Assembly: GCA_963576565.1 (NCBI GenBank)
Contig: OY755047.1
Coordinates: forward strand, 19,723,171-19,787,170
DNA length: 64,000 nucleotides
Source: Aspidapion aeneum
Taxonomy: Eukaryota; Arthropoda; Insecta; Coleoptera; Brentidae
Direction: 5' to 3'
Shown: positions 43,620 to 56,012 of the stretch, one piece after another
Layout of the letters: the number at the start of each line of letters is the position of its first letter
Position numbering within the stretch: the first letter of the stretch is position 1
Notes under the pieces: generated by a model
What the model saw: the letters and a program-made list of their open reading frames with translations, nothing else
The model's database searches: none
What the model was told of the DNA's origin: nothing
Program-made: the position numbers and the translations under genes

Positions 43620-46165
43620 GGGCTGTCTAACAAAATATATGATCAAATCCAAGATGTCTTCCATAGGACAAACAAACCGATTTCCCATAAGCCGTAATGT
43701 TAACAAAAACGTAAATTTCACAAAAACGACAAGAGCTTTAGTCTCAAAAATTAATCAGTTTTAAGAACGGATCCTTTGTGCATATGGGAAAAATGCGTTT
43801 TTTTTTTAAATATTAAACTAAAGCCAGAAAATCTGAAATAAAAGGGACCATGTTTTCTTCAAAAAAGTAGGTTATGTTTTTGTTTATTTTGTTTTTTTAA
43901 AACTTTTTTTCTAGTTTTTTTACTTATTTTGAATTATTACATGGGCGCACCAAGGGGGCGGGGGGCTAGGGGCCCGGACCCCCAAACCACATATTTTTTT
44001 AGATATTTTCCATATATTTCATGAATAAACAGAAAAAATAGCATAAAGTACATCATGAGACCTCTGGGGCCCCCCAAAGGTACCGGGCCCCCAAAAGTTT
44101 TTTGACCAATGAATCAATGAACTATCAGCCCAAGGTAGGGGAAAGTAGTTCTATTCAAAGAGCTCACTTAACAGAGACGAAATTGAAACAGACTAAACTT
44201 TTCTCATCAGATTCAGGTTTTCTATTAGGATCTTTTGTTGTACTTGACTAAACCTTTTGCTAAGTAATAGGCCTTCTATAGCGTTAAACTGTTAAAAATA
44301 TTTCACTATGATTTTTAGGTTTAGACAAAGTTTAATTGTTTTAACCCTCCAGTAGTGACATTGAAAAGAGGCACAACTTATAGGTAGGTCAGTCCAACAG
44401 ATCAATATGCACATATGAGTTCCAACCGAGGTTGGTCAAACAAACTTCTAATAAGTACTTTACAAAATATGTTTATTTAAAAAAATATAAGTAAACATTA
44501 TATAAAAAAAAACTTGCAAAATTAAAATACAGTTTTTCCTTGTCATTGGCCTCACACACCGTACATCACCATATGATTTTCCATGAACTATAATACATAG
44601 GGCTTAAGTACGGTCAAACCTAAGGTTCATCAGCTCACAACAGTAAGTACTGTTCAAATTTTACAACAGTACAATATTCGCTGTTGTATTACTACTGTTA
44701 CTATTACTTTTATTACTGTTTTTTTGTAACAATATTTGCTCAATTATGTATCTAAAAGTTTATGCAAATAAATATATACTCTACTCTACAATTGGGCGTA
44801 ACAGCATATGACCCATAGGAGTATTAGAACCCAAGTTTTTTTGAGAGAAATTGAAAAAAATATCTAAGAGAACTTATTTGTTTTTCTTGTGGTCATCAAA
44901 GTCAACAAAGATTACTTTTTTTTCCATCTATTATTAATGATGCCATAAAAAAATTTTTTTGGTAATAAGCTCAGAACTGTACCGTAGAAATTTCACAACA
45001 GGACTTGTAGTAGGTCCAGTCAGATACTATACAAATTTTACGGTCTACAAGTTTTAGGTGTCAAAAAGCATGGAAATAAAGGAAAATTTGCACCAAAATA
45101 GTTTAAGATAAAAAGAGGTTTGAGTTAGGGAGATTGTCAAATTCACCAGTTTATTCTAAACTGTTTTGAGGTCTGTAAAATAAATATTTATTAAAGAAAA
45201 AGAAACTTTGATGATACAGGACTTCACTCGACACTATACAGGATGCTACACTACCAAAAGTTTATTTAAGAGTTCTGTAGGATGGTGCACAAATTTAGTT
45301 CAGCTCATTATTCACACTTTAACCTCATATTGTTTTCCTTTTCTTTCTTCTCTGGACCCTTTTTTCAACCATCATTTTTTAAATTTTTCAACCATTTTGA
45401 AACAATAATCCATTCAGGAGAGACCCAGTCATGATCATTGCTGTATTCTTGTTTTGAAAGTTGCTTGCCTAGAATAGTAAAAAAATCATAGTGAAATATT
45501 TCTTACAGTTTAACACAATTCTATGTTACACTTCTGCAAAAGGTCCACTCAAGCACAAAAAAAGATCCCAATAGAAAATGTTGCCAAAATGGCAGTTACA
45601 CATTTATCCAAAACAAACCTGACAAAAAAACTTTCGAATATTTCAATTTATCCTCTGTTAAGTCAGGTAATAGAGCACTTATCCACTTTCTTTTCCCTTC
45701 TTTGAGCTGATACCTAGTTCATTTAAATCAAGATGATTTTTTAAGGTCAAAATACTTGGCATTCCATCAAAACTAACATTATCAAGCTCTCCCCAGCTGC
45801 CACAATTCATAGCAGCACAGAAACTAATAATAATGATTCAAACTGAGTAAAAAACTGGAAAAAAAGTAAAAAAAAACAAAAGTAAATAAAAACATAACCT
45901 GACTTTTGAACAAAACATGGTCCCTTTTATTTGAGATTTACTGGCTTCAATTGATTTTTTTAAGAAAAACGCATTTTTCCCATGTGTACAAAGGTTCAAT
46001 ACTTAAAACAGCATCTTTGTTGTAAGTTAAATCGTTTCACTTTTTTTAAAAATTACGTTTTTGTTAACATTGCGGCTTATGGGAAAACGCTTTGTTTGTC
46101 CTATGGCGACCATCTTGGATCGAAAAACAGCTGATCGTGACAGTTCGTTAGACAAGCTAATTGCA
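43620..46165. mobile_element. 2.5-kb DNA element with ~320-bp inverted ends
   Basis: The left arm (43625-43945) and right arm (45830-46163) are inverted. They share CATAAGCCG (reverse CGGCTTATGGGA), GGGAAAAATGCG, AAAAGGGACCATGTTTT and the AAAACATAACCT block. The interior (44110-45830) encodes nothing recognisable. A small G/C-rich hAT-type MITE sits inside at about 43940-44105. It is a non-autonomous element with long inverted ends, class unknown. Confidence 0.65.
43940..44105. mobile_element. G/C-rich hAT-type MITE, ends unclear
   Basis: Shares ATGGGCGCACCAAGGGGG-type start, AATAGCATAAAGTAC and GACCTCTGGGGCCCCCC-type blocks with 48869-49026 and 57300-57403. The right end is not resolved. 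Confidence 0.5.
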
Positions 46166-46217
46166 TTCACGGGAAAAATAAGTTAAACTTTCAACCAAAA
46201 TCTAGACTTTTAGGCCT

Positions 46218-46263
46218 AGGATTGTAGCACTTAGCACTGTAGACCCTTTAGTAAATACTGGTG
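46218..46263. repeat. 46-bp motif identical to 14626-14671
   Basis: Same orientation and sequence as the motif inside the short SPOUT1 intron; intergenic here. Confidence 0.8.
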
Positions 46264-46843
46264 AAGATGTTGTCTCTCAAAAGTTCAAACATTCAAAAAA
46301 TTTCCTGAAATTTAAATTAACAATAAAAGTTAACTTTATTCTTGAGAAATTCAAATCACCGAAACGTCAAAATTTATGAAATAAAGTTTCTTTTTTCCAT
46401 GGTTAAAATTGACAAATTGTCAACGTCATTTAAAATAAGCGTTTACTTGTTTAATCCAAGCCATACGTTTGGGGTTTAATTGAACCCAATTAATCCTCTT
46501 TTCGCTTGTAGCAATTTTTTTTTATTAATGGTTTAAATACACCTTATTTTATAGATATAAATACGTGCGTGGTTTAGTTGTAATAATGATCAAAACAGAA
46601 AAAAAATGTTTTAAAGAGAGATGCCAATATGCGAGTCGTTAGACGGGAAAAAGATGGCTTCAAGGTAATGCTAATCTGACAGACTGTTTTTTTGAGCTAA
46701 AAGGTAATATCATCGCTGAAAAGGCACAGGGGCGACTGCGACATTTATTTCGTATGGGAGTTATGTCCACGAAGTGATAAGATTTATTGGTATCTATGAA
46801 CTGACAAAGAGGCGAACGTCCATCTATAGCCGTTTGAAGGATA

Positions 46844-47046
46844 CAGCGGCGTAGCGTGCCTGACGGGGCGGAGGGACCGACAGCTAAAAAGGGCGCCCTC
46901 AAAAATATTGCGACAAAAAAAAAACACATCATGTCTTTAGTTTCCTTTACCGCTCCTGCTCCTTTCTAAAGTTTAGGGCGCTTCACCCATGGGGCGCCAG
47001 TACCCTCGTGGCGGGGGGGCGACGACCCCCCCCCGCTACACCACTG
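46844..47046. mobile_element. 203-bp hAT MITE with perfect 8-bp target duplication
   Basis: Starts CAGCGGCGTAGCG and ends CGCTACACCACTG, flanked by GAAGGATA at 46836-46843 and 47047-47054. It interrupts an older foldback-like repeat: the segment around 46700-46735 is the inverse of 47155-47190. Confidence 0.85.
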
Positions 47047-47257
47047 GAAGGATACAGTAATATCGTCTACAAGCGAAAGATACATTATTTATATTACAGG
47101 ATCATCAGACAAAGGGGCGGACATCCACAAAATGGTGTTTCGCCTATCTTGTCCCTTTCGCCCCTTTGCTTTTTTAGCGACGATATAGCCTATAGTAGCG
47201 ACCCTGCATTTTAATGAAATAGAGACTGAACAGAAACCCACATTTTTTTGTAATAAA

Positions 47258-48001
47258 TGTAAAATTTAGTACCCGTAAATTAAAATTAGTGGCTAATCGG
47301 GTAAAAATATACGGGTTTTAAACCTAATAAGTGTTGACAGTAAACTGTTTCGTCCTTATCTTCAGAACACTGCTTGATCAATGTGACACCCTCGCTAAAT
47401 TAAGTATACGGCTTTATCTCTCACCTTACATTTCTAGTGAGAAAACAAAACCATGTGCCCAACAAGAAGCGCCATCTACCGAAGTACGAGAGAAACTAAA
47501 AACTAAAACAGCAGCAGGCGAGTAAAACTGCTATATCATCAATCGAAGAAAGTCCCGATTGAAAGAAAGAATCCATCACGTGACCTACGACACACGTTGC
47601 CCTTCAAGATCAGATCAACGCCAATCGCGTTTGTTCCGCTATCAAGACGTCGGCATCACGTCTGTCAACGAAGTTTAAAGCCAAATATTAAAAAATGTAA
47701 AATTTAGTACCCGTAAATTAAAATTCAAACAAGTTTTCGTGGCTAATCGGGTAAAAATAAAGGGTTTTTTGTTTCTCTAGTATTTTTCCGCGGGTAGCTC
47801 GAAAGCTTAACCTCACCGGGGTCCAAGATCTAATGGACACCTAATAAGTGTTGACAGTTAACTGTTTCGTCCTTATGGGACTTCTCAGAACACTGCTTGG
47901 TCAATGTGACACCCTTGTTAAATTAAGTATACGGCTTTATCTCTCACCTTACATTTCTAGTGAGAAAACAAAACCATGTACCCAACAAGAAGCGCCATCT
48001 A
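47258..48001. repeat. Direct repeats of ~300 bp about 440-510 bp apart
   Basis: 47258-47480 and 47694-48001 share TTAGTACCCGTAAATTAAAA, GTGGCTAATCGGGTAAAAAT, CTAATAAGTGTTGACAGT and a long block ending AACAAGAAGCGCCATCTAC. The right copy has about 85 extra bases. The 210 bases between (47481-47693) are non-repeated. The layout could be a small terminal-repeat (TRIM-like) element or a tandem duplication. No primer-binding site or polypurine tract is evident. Confidence 0.6.
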
Positions 48002-48009
48002 CTTTTTGT

Positions 48010-48130
48010 AACCAAAAATTTCGTAGGAGCTTTCGTTTCAGAGATATTTACAAAAAACTGTTTTTAAGGTTGATATAGCCTGGAGTTTACTTGGAGTGTA
48101 CTAATGGGCCAGGAAGGTATCAGATCCGTC
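48010..48130. repeat. Dispersed repeat, inverse of 18664-18800
   Basis: Contains GTAGGAGCTTTCGTTTCAGA and TTTACAAAAAACTGTTTTTA, matching the reverse complement of the SPOUT1-intron repeat. Confidence 0.6.
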
Positions 48131-48868
48131 ATGGATCCATTTTTTTTAGTTAAGTAGTTAAAAATAAGTACTAACAGTAAATCAAGAGATTATTCAAAAT
48201 AAAAAGGTTCATAATACAAATAATAAACAAAATAAAAATATAATCAAACACATAAAGGAAATGTTATGCTGATTTCGAAAATCGAATAAAAAGAAGGTCA
48301 TTCTATGAAATTAATTATAAAAGTGGATCATTCCATAGAAAAAATTACAACCCTTAAAAACTTTAAAATCTTAAGTAAAAGAATTAACAAAAACTATAAT
48401 TTTACGCATTTAACACCAAAATGTAATTATAATTTTAATAAGTAAAAAATGTAACTAGACACTAGCTTCGATGTAGTTTGATATAGGTCAGGATACGGTT
48501 TAACCTTCTCCCGAAATTTAATGCGACGGAAGAGGGGGGGTGCAGGGTGGGTAGTTTGTTTCCCGCGAAAAATTAAATTAAACCCCGAATTTTGTAAGCA
48601 AATTAAAAATTTTTTGTAAAATGTTTGTTTTTGACACACCTTGTTTTAAAATTTTAAAACCATCAAAACTGCACAATCTCGCCTCTTAACCCGAAGACCA
48701 AAATATGCCTTACTTTATCTAAACAAGGAAGGCAAATCCAAAGAACCCGAAATATCGAAAGAAGAAGAATATTTAAGAATAACATGACTGAAATTTTATT
48801 TTACATAAGACAGTGTTTTGTATGTTCTATGATAGAACATTTTAGCAGTTGAATCCCAGGTTCCAATC

Positions 48869-49026
48869 CAGTGGCGTATATAAGGTGGGCTGAGAGGCCC
48901 GGCCCCCCTCTCCCCGATGCTTTTTCTACAAACATAAAGTAGCATAAAATACGGGCTCATGGGGTCTCGGGCCCCCCGCAAAACTGTTTCGGGTCCACCC
49001 AAAACATTTTTCTATGTACGCCACTG
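48869..49026. mobile_element. 158-bp hAT MITE with perfect 8-bp target duplication
   Basis: CAGTGGCGTATATAAGG at the left and ATGTACGCCACTG at the right, flanked by TTCCAATC at 48861-48868 and 49027-49034. The interior contains TCATGGGGTCTCGGGCCCCC. Confidence 0.88.
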
Positions 49027-49765
49027 TTCCAATCGCTATGATGATTTTCAACTTTTGCTTCGCGAAGATGGTAGGAAGTAAGAGATAAGTAGATATTTTT
49101 TAAAAAAATTTCTTGACAAATTAAACGAAAAGTAAAAAAAAGGCGCGGGCGTGTGTAATAAACTGACCTTTACGCACCAATTGGGCGAAACTCGAATTAT
49201 TAGTAGAAACTCCGGCGGGACACTCTACACCGAAACTCCCCGCGCGCGAAACTGACAACTGAACTTCGCACCTGCTCGCGAAGGCCATTCCTGCCCTAGC
49301 AGGTCAAGCGGTGGGGGTAGCCGACATATACATAGCATACTTGAGAGAAAAATAATTATATCCAATCTAGAAAACGTATGATTTGATTTAAAGGCGACGG
49401 GGACGACGTAAGTAAAGTAAGGGGGACCACTATATAAGAGGCCACCAAATTTCTTAAGCCAGGAATTGTAGCTAATTTGTAGCCGAAGAATAAAATTTGT
49501 ACTATAAAACGCGCAAGGAAATATGTGGCCCACCAGTTAGTTTTGAAGATACAGGGTGAAAAGTGTCTAAATATTCGCAAGAATTTCAAATTTTAAAACA
49601 GGTAAAAATATCCAAAACGGAAGCAGCTACAAATTATTTGTTAACACAACTTGGTAGTACTCTTTAAGTACTATACACCGCAAAAGGAAATCTGTGGCCC
49701 CTAGTTAGTTTTTGAGATACAGGATTAAAAGTGTGAAAAAGAGAAAACTGTAGGTTTTTTGCTAT

Positions 49766-50450
49766 TAGCTCACACTACTACTATACTATAGTAGTGTGAG
49801 CTATGGTGATCCTAATTTTTTCGATAAAAAAGAAGTTGCTCCGATTTCAAAATTTTTTATATATCTTTGCGTTTCAGATGATTTTGAAACTTTTTTGTCC
49901 CGCCGTTTGTCTGTCTGTCTGTCTGTATGTCTGTCTGTAACCACCAACCCGCATAATTCAAAAACTGTTTGCCCGATTTGATTGAAATTTGGTACCTAGG
50001 CTCTGTCTTGGGTCGAGAAGGTCTCATTTAAAAATGGACAAAATCCACCGAACGCAAGCCAAATAAAAGGCTGTGGGTAGATTTAAAAAATGTTTGTAAA
50101 AATATGGCGTGTGTGATACCAAACGAAAGGTAATTAAGTCTGGAGTTAAACAAAATACATTTTATTTTATTTTTTAAAAATGGTAGGGGTTGATTAAAAA
50201 AATTAGAGTTTAGGTGAAAATATGGCGTGTGTGATGTCAAACGAAAGATAGTTGAGTCTGGAGTTAACCAAAATACATTTTAGTAAAAAAAAAGGTGGGG
50301 CTAGATTTCAAAAATTAGAGGTTAGGTCCAAACATGGCTTGTGTGGTATCAAACGAAAGGTAATTGAGTCTGGAGTTGAATAAAATATATTTTAGTTTTT
50401 AGTTATATTAGCTCACACGTACACTATAACTATAGTGCCTAGTGTGAGCT
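49766..50450 (+). repeat. Hairpin-bounded repeat, copy A
   Basis: The left border is a perfect 15-base-arm hairpin (TAGCTCACACTACTA ... TAGTAGTGTGAGCTA, 49766-49803). The right border is an imperfect hairpin (AGCTCACAC ... GTGTGAGCT, 50410-50450). Between them lie, in order: GATCCTAATTTTTTCGA, a short (TCTG)n run at about 49908-49940, a GAAATTTGGTACCTAGGCT block, and about three degenerate ~115-base direct repeats with AACGAAAGGTAATTGAGTCT and GGGTGGGGGTAGATTT. Non-coding. Copies B (57874-58526, inverted) and C (60231-62492) share this plan. Confidence 0.8.
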
Positions 50451-50519
50451 TCGGTTCCCATATATTGACACAGAATTTTTCTCGATATCGAATGTTGAAA
50501 AGGTACTCAGTATTTCAAA

Positions 50520-51000
50520 ACAAATAAATTGGTAAAAAAAATTTTTTAAGTCACAAGCTTTTATAAAATACACTAAAAATTAAAAAATAATTTTCTAGCA
50601 TTCTAATATTATCATAATAATAAAAGCAATGGAAATTTTGACGATGTTAGCATGATAAGATATCCGTATCAATTAAATATCTTGCAAGAATCAATCTAGC
50701 AGAAAAATGCAGAGGTACCAAACCCACCCAACCCCACCCAGGATACCCCAGCATTTCTCTGACATAGGTATGGCAATGGCATAACATTGCGGCACATCAA
50801 ACATATCTTTGATGACCTGCTATGTTGAATATTCTTTAAGTGTTTAGATCACAAATTTAGATTAACTTATGCTTTGATTTGCGGCCATCGCTTTTATTAT
50901 TATGATAATATTAGAATGTTAGAAAATAATTTTTTAATTTGTAGTGCATTTTATAAAAGCTTGTGGCTTAAAAAAAATTTTTTACCAATTTATTTCTACT
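50520..51000. repeat. Foldback with ~116-bp arms
   Basis: 50520-50635 and 50885-51000 are inverted copies, sharing AATTGGTAAAAAAAATTTTT, CAAGCTTTTATAAAATACAC (with variants) and ATTATCATAATAATAAAAGC. The spacer contains a CCCACCCAACCCCACCC stretch. Confidence 0.75.
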
Positions 51001-51229
51001 TTTTAGTCTCAGCTATCTACTCTACTAAATGAAAATATTTGTTAAATAACAGAACAGAAGAGTTTATTCTAGATTATAATGAAATCGCTGATCGTGAGTT
51101 GTTTGGAAACTCATTTTTCTATTGGGGAAGGAAGAGGGTGGGGGTAGAGGAAGAAATATATTTTTTGTTTGAGCTGTATTGCCATTGGACCTTTATGCAT
51201 ATACCAAATTTTATAAAGTCATTTGAAGT

Positions 51230-51900
51230 GAAGTGTGTCAAAAACGCATTTTTCATGGAAGGGGTGGGAGGACATTTTTTCATTATTGTTGTATTGTCAT
51301 CGGACCACTATATGTATAATCCAATTTCATCCAAATCGGATAATGGGAAGTGTGTCAAAAACGCATTTTTCTATATATGGAGGTGGGGGTAGGAGTGGTA
51401 CGATTTTTTTTTCAATGTTGTATTGTCATCGGACCACTATATGTATACCAAATTTCATCCAAATCGGATAATGGGAAGGGTGTCAAAAACGCATTTTCTA
51501 TGGAAGGGGGTGGGGGTAGGGGTGGAGGATATTTTTTTTAAATGTTGTATTGTCATTGGATCACTATGTGAATACCAAATTTCATCTAAATCGGATGATG
51601 GGGAAGTGTGTCAAAAACTCATTTTTCTATGAAAGGGGGTGGGGGTAGGGTTGGGAGGATTTTTTTTTCTTAGTGTTGTATTATCGTCGGACCACTATGT
51701 GTATACCAAATTTTATCCAAATCGGATAACGGGAAGTGTGTCAAAAACACATTTTTCTATAGAAGGGGTGGGGGTAGGTAGGTGGGAGGATATTTTTTTT
51801 CAGTATTGTATTGTCATGGGACCACTATGTGTGTACCAAATTTCATCCAAATCGGATAATGGGAAGTGTGTCAAAAACGCTTCACAAGATTTGATAGAAA
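51230..51900. repeat. Tandem ~125-bp repeats, five to six units
   Basis: Each unit has GTGTGTCAAAAACGCATTTT, GGGGTGGGGGTAGG, TTGTATTGTCATCGGACCAC and CCAAATTTCATCCAAATCGG. It ends in a GTTAGATAGTTAGTTAGA simple tail near 51900-51935. ORFs of 60-117 residues here only translate the repeats. Confidence 0.8.
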
Positions 51901-51939
51901 GTTAGATAGTTAGTTAGATAGTTAGTTAGACAGAACATC

Positions 51940-53225
51940 TGAGCTAAATAAAAGCTTGTAAAAACGGTTTTTTTAATCGAGGGTTTGAGTTTTCTTCAAT
52001 ATATTTATTTGCCTGAAAAAAAACCATTCTTAAAATTAAACAAAGAATTACTCAAATTACAAAGAGTAATAATTTCTTGATCGGGCAACATAAAATTCTT
52101 TAAACCAAGATAGCCATGGCTATAAAAACAATTAATTTTCAATTAGAAAGCTATAGTTTCTTAATTGAAGAAACAAAGCAGTATTTTTCTCGACTTGAAG
52201 CAAGCCTTATCAATGATTTTGTAAAATTAACTATAGTACAGAGAACGTATAATCCGCTTTAAACATTTAAACAATTTTCTTACACATTCCGACTGAAAAT
52301 AAGTTCAAATACAACTTTGTTTCAATCTTTGGTATGTAGTATAGTTTAACTATAATAGGTAGACGGTAATCGTTTACGGTTTAGTTATAAGTTTAATGAA
52401 GTTTGGTTTAGTTTTCCTATACTGTGTAACATAACGCGATGTGAATAAAAATGGTATTTATAAGTTTTCAAATATTTTTAGATGAATGAAGCGAAGTGAA
52501 GCGTACAGAAACCCACTTAAGAATGCCTTCTAACGATTTTCTTATCTCAGCGAAACCACCCTGATTTGTAGGCACTCATGGCTTGCCGTTGATTCGCCCA
52601 AAAGACAAACAAACTTTAAACGCTCTAGACAAAGAGAAAAGACACCGGCGTAAAAAAGAGATGGGTCGACTTAGAAAACCGTTACAAATTAAAATTACAC
52701 AGTGTGTTTTTTAAAAATTGAAAATAGTTTGTTAAATTAATTTGCAGTTATAAAATATGAATCATTTTGATGTTAGTGGCTCAAAGGACATATTAGCCAA
52801 ATACAACTTTTATTAAAATACAGCGATCCTGAAAATCACTGCCTAAAAACAAGTCGCTGCGTTGCCATAAATTTTACTTGTTGATAACCTAGTATTGCAT
52901 GTAATCAATGCTTGTTGATGTCGAAAACCATATTTAATTAAAAATATTTAAAAACTTATAAATGGAAAAAATAACATTTATATTGAAATTCCGTTTTGTT
53001 ACAACTGCAAGGGCGCAGTATAGGTATTTTGAGTCATGAATATATGTGACGTGCTCGAAAGCGGTATAAACGTGCCCCTCTATAAACGGGGATAAAGATT
53101 TATTCTCGCTGGATAGACCGGGACAGCAGACATAGAAAAGTTTAAATAAATTAGAGTAAGATTTTCGAAGTATTTTTTTTTGGTTTTTAAAATGACCTTT
53201 ATTTTAATTCTTAAAATATATATCG
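51940..53225. other. Intergenic AT-rich DNA, nothing recognised
   Basis: No splice-flanked coding block, inverted ends or RNA gene could be identified. Confidence 0.4.
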
Positions 53226-53229
53226 CAGT

Positions 53230-54015
53230 AACGACCGATTTACTATATACACACTACAGTTTGCTGAAGACCAAGTAACTGTAGCTAGTGATAAAGAAGA
53301 CATGGAGTATATGATGAGAAAGTTAACGAAAAAATACCAAAAGTGTGGGTTAACAGTGAACGTGGACAAGACACAGTACTTATGTATTGGAAGCGAATCA
53401 AGTGAGTTAGAACTAGACAATGGACAAACAATATCTCCAAGCAAAGAGTACGTATTCTTGGGTGTCACATTTGGTAAGACAGGAACATACTGTAAAGAAC
53501 TGGAAAAAAGAATATTAAAAGCAAAAAAGGTTATTGGATGTCTTAACAGTATTTTATGGAGCAGAGAGATAAAAAAGAATGTAAAATTTAACATATATGA
53601 AACAATGGTAAAAAGCACGCTTTTGTATGGAATAGAGACTTGTCGCGTAACAGAAAAATACAAAATAAAAATGGAAAGTATCGAAATTGATGGAATAAGA
53701 AGATCAATGAGAATATCTAGAACAGATCACATAAGAAATGAGATCATAAAAATTAAGAAAGAATGGGAATCGAGAGAAGCATAACGGATGACATCACTAA
53801 AAGACAACTGATATGGTACGAATAAACGACAAAAGATTACCAAAGCAGATCTTAGAATGGCAACCAATAGGGCGCAGAAAAAGAAGGCATCCTAAACTAG
53901 AATGGCAACAGTCAATCCAAAGATCAATGAGTCAAAAAAACTTGACAGAAGATGATTGTCAGGATCCCAGGAGGTGGAGAATAAGCGCCGGACAATGTAG
54001 AAAACCGTTCTAAAC
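53230..54015 (+). pseudogene. Non-LTR retrotransposon endonuclease-RT C-terminal half
   Basis: The main ORF (53302-53784) follows a FAEDQVTVASDKEDME block and contains KYQKCGLTVNVDKTQYLCIG, EYVFLGVTFGKTG, YETMVKSTLLYGIETCRVTE and DGIRRSMRISRTDHIRNE. After a frameshift near 53780 it continues as RINDKRLPKQILEWQP, GRRKRRHPKLEWQ and DPRRWRISAG. This is the typical thumb and C-terminal part of the endonuclease-reverse transcriptase LINEs common in insects. The upstream RT palm and endonuclease are missing. A TAG-repeat tail (TAGTAGTAGTAGTA) at about 54026-54038 marks the 3' end. Confidence 0.85.
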
Positions 54016-54049
54016 CGACATAGTAGTAGTAGTATTGTAATTTATAATT

Positions 54050-54735
54050 CTACAAAATTTTGAATGTCTGTTGTAATTTTTAAAACAATCGCAAAAAAAT
54101 GATTCATTTTAACGCCCTGTTTCTAAAAACAAAGAGGTTTGATTTAAAATGTGATATGAATACCTGTATACCAACCAAATAAAGCACCAAACTGAACCAA
54201 ACCAAACCAACCGATGCTATGAGGAAAAATTATGAAGGGCGTTCTTTTTGGTCGTGACACTTAAATCACTATATTTTTGATGTCTTAATTATAACACCTT
54301 AAAAGATTTTTTTTTAACACAAATCATGCAGAAACTATATTGAAACAGAAAAAATGTTTGTTTATAACTATGAATAATTTTTGCCGAGAGAACCACTTCT
54401 GGGGAAGTCCGGCTATGTATCATATGACGTCCTTAAAAAGTACCACTCACCATTGACCGGTAATTAGTTAATTCAAGTCACATAAAAAATCACAACAGGA
54501 AAATAACCAAAATCAAATTTTACTTTTATATAATAATAGCTTTAGTATTAAACTTGGCCAAACATCTTTTTTTCTCTCTCATTATTTCTCTATTTATCTC
54601 TCTCTTCCTATTAATGTCCTTTCTGTGACGAAGGCAAAAATCATGGCAATCAATGTTTTTATTTCGGATTCCTTGTGTTTTGCTCTTCTGGATTATACGG
54701 CATTTTTTTTAAAACCAAACCTTATTTTGGCTGTC
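54050..54735. other. Intergenic, nothing recognised
   Basis: AT-rich sequence; the 80-residue ORF at 54625 overlaps the following foldback family and has no recognisable domain. Confidence 0.4.
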
Positions 54736-54739
54736 ATAG

Positions 54740-55205
54740 ATAAAAAAATGTTTTTATTGAAAGCTCATCTAAACCGTGTAAAACTTTCAAAACTCTATCC
54801 ATTAGTTTTTGAGATAATTGCCTTCAAACTTTCAAATTTAACATGGGCTGATGAAATAAAAATTTAATTAGAATTTTATTATTTTTCGGATTTAATTTTT
54901 ATTTTATCCATTCCATGTTAAATTTGAAAATATGAAACCAAATATCTCAAAAACTAATCGATGGATTTTCGAAATTTTTACACGGTTGTAAAGATATTTA
55001 AGAGAACTTCAAAATAAGGTTCACTTTCCCTATTTAAAATATAGGGGTGAAGTATACCCCTCGAAGGGGGTTCGTGCTACAAAAATTTCAAGATAGTCAA
55101 AGTGTTCCCCTCACAAACAAAATCGAGGTGTCTCGGCATTTTTAAAAATTTTCATCAGTTCTCGAAAAATCCCGGGTGGAAAGTTTTAAATTAGACACCC
55201 TGTAT
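54740..55205. mobile_element. Truncated CGGGGTGTCC-family foldback element
   Basis: Its right part (AACAAAATCGAGGTGTCTCG, CCCGGGTGGAAAGTTTTAAA, GACACCCTG before TA) matches the right arm of 28417-29081. The opposite arm is missing. Confidence 0.6.
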
Positions 55206-55208
55206 ATC

Positions 55209-56012
55209 GGGTGTTTCACGAACATCGAAACAGAGTCCGGTTTGGGTATTTTTCGTGCGAATTTGGAGAAACGCTCGGACACGTCGATTTTGTTTGCGAG
55301 GGGGACACTTTTTGGCTATTTTAAAATTTTTGTACCGCGAACCCCCTTCGAAGGGTATACTTTACCCCTATATTTTGAATAGGGAAAGTGGGTCAAGTGA
55401 TACCTTGTTTTGAAAGCATTTTGAATGTCCTTTCAACCGTGTAAAAATTTCAAAAATCGATACATTAGTTTGAGATAATTGCCTTCAAACTTTCAAATTT
55501 TACATAAATGTTTTATTTTATCATTCCATGTTTTTGAAAGCAAATATCTCAAAAACTAATCTATGAATTTTCGAAATTTTTACACGGTTGTAAAGATATT
55601 CAAGAGAGCTTCAAAACAAGGTATCACTAGACCCACTTTCCCTATTCAAAACATAGGGGTAAAGCAGCGGCGTACCAAGGAATCTGTCTTGGGGGGGGGC
55701 CGAGGCCTCTTGGGGGGGGGGGGGCCCGAAGACTTATAATGTCGAATTTTGAGCTATTTTTCGTGCTTTTTCATGAAATATGTGGAAAATATGTAAGAAA
55801 ATCTAAAGCTTGGGGGGCGGTCCCCGGCCCCCCCCCCCTGGGTGCACCCATGGGTAAAGTTTACCCCTCGAAGGTGGTTCGTGCTACAAAAATTTCATGA
55901 TAGCTAAAAAAGTGTCCCCTCACAAACAAAATCGACTTTTCCGAGTGTTTCTACAAATTCACACTCTAAATATCCAAAACGGGTTCTGTTTCGATGTTCG
56001 TGAAACACCCTG
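55209..56012. mobile_element. Foldback element with ~350-bp arms, split by a hAT MITE
   Basis: Left GGGTGTTTCACGAACATCGA and right TCGATGTTCGTGAAACACCC are inverted. The arms stay homologous through TTTTGTTTGCGAGGGGGACA, CCTTCGAAGGGTATACTTTA and AGGGAAAGTGGGTC. The symmetry centre is near 55500. The right arm is interrupted by the MITE at 55675-55851. Confidence 0.8.
55675..55851. mobile_element. 177-bp G/C-rich hAT MITE with 8-bp target duplication
   Basis: Begins CAGCGGCGTACCAAGG and ends GGTGCACCCAT, flanked by GGGTAAAG at 55667-55674 and 55852-55859. Long G and C runs make the two halves complementary. Confidence 0.8.

Noticed and set aside
51039..51905. Series of 60-117-residue ORFs
   Set aside because: They are translations of the ~125-base tandem repeat, repeated in shifting frames.
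53211..53663. 150-residue hydrophobic minus-strand ORF
   Set aside because: Antisense to the endonuclease-RT fragment; hydrophobicity is a by-product of A-rich sense codons.
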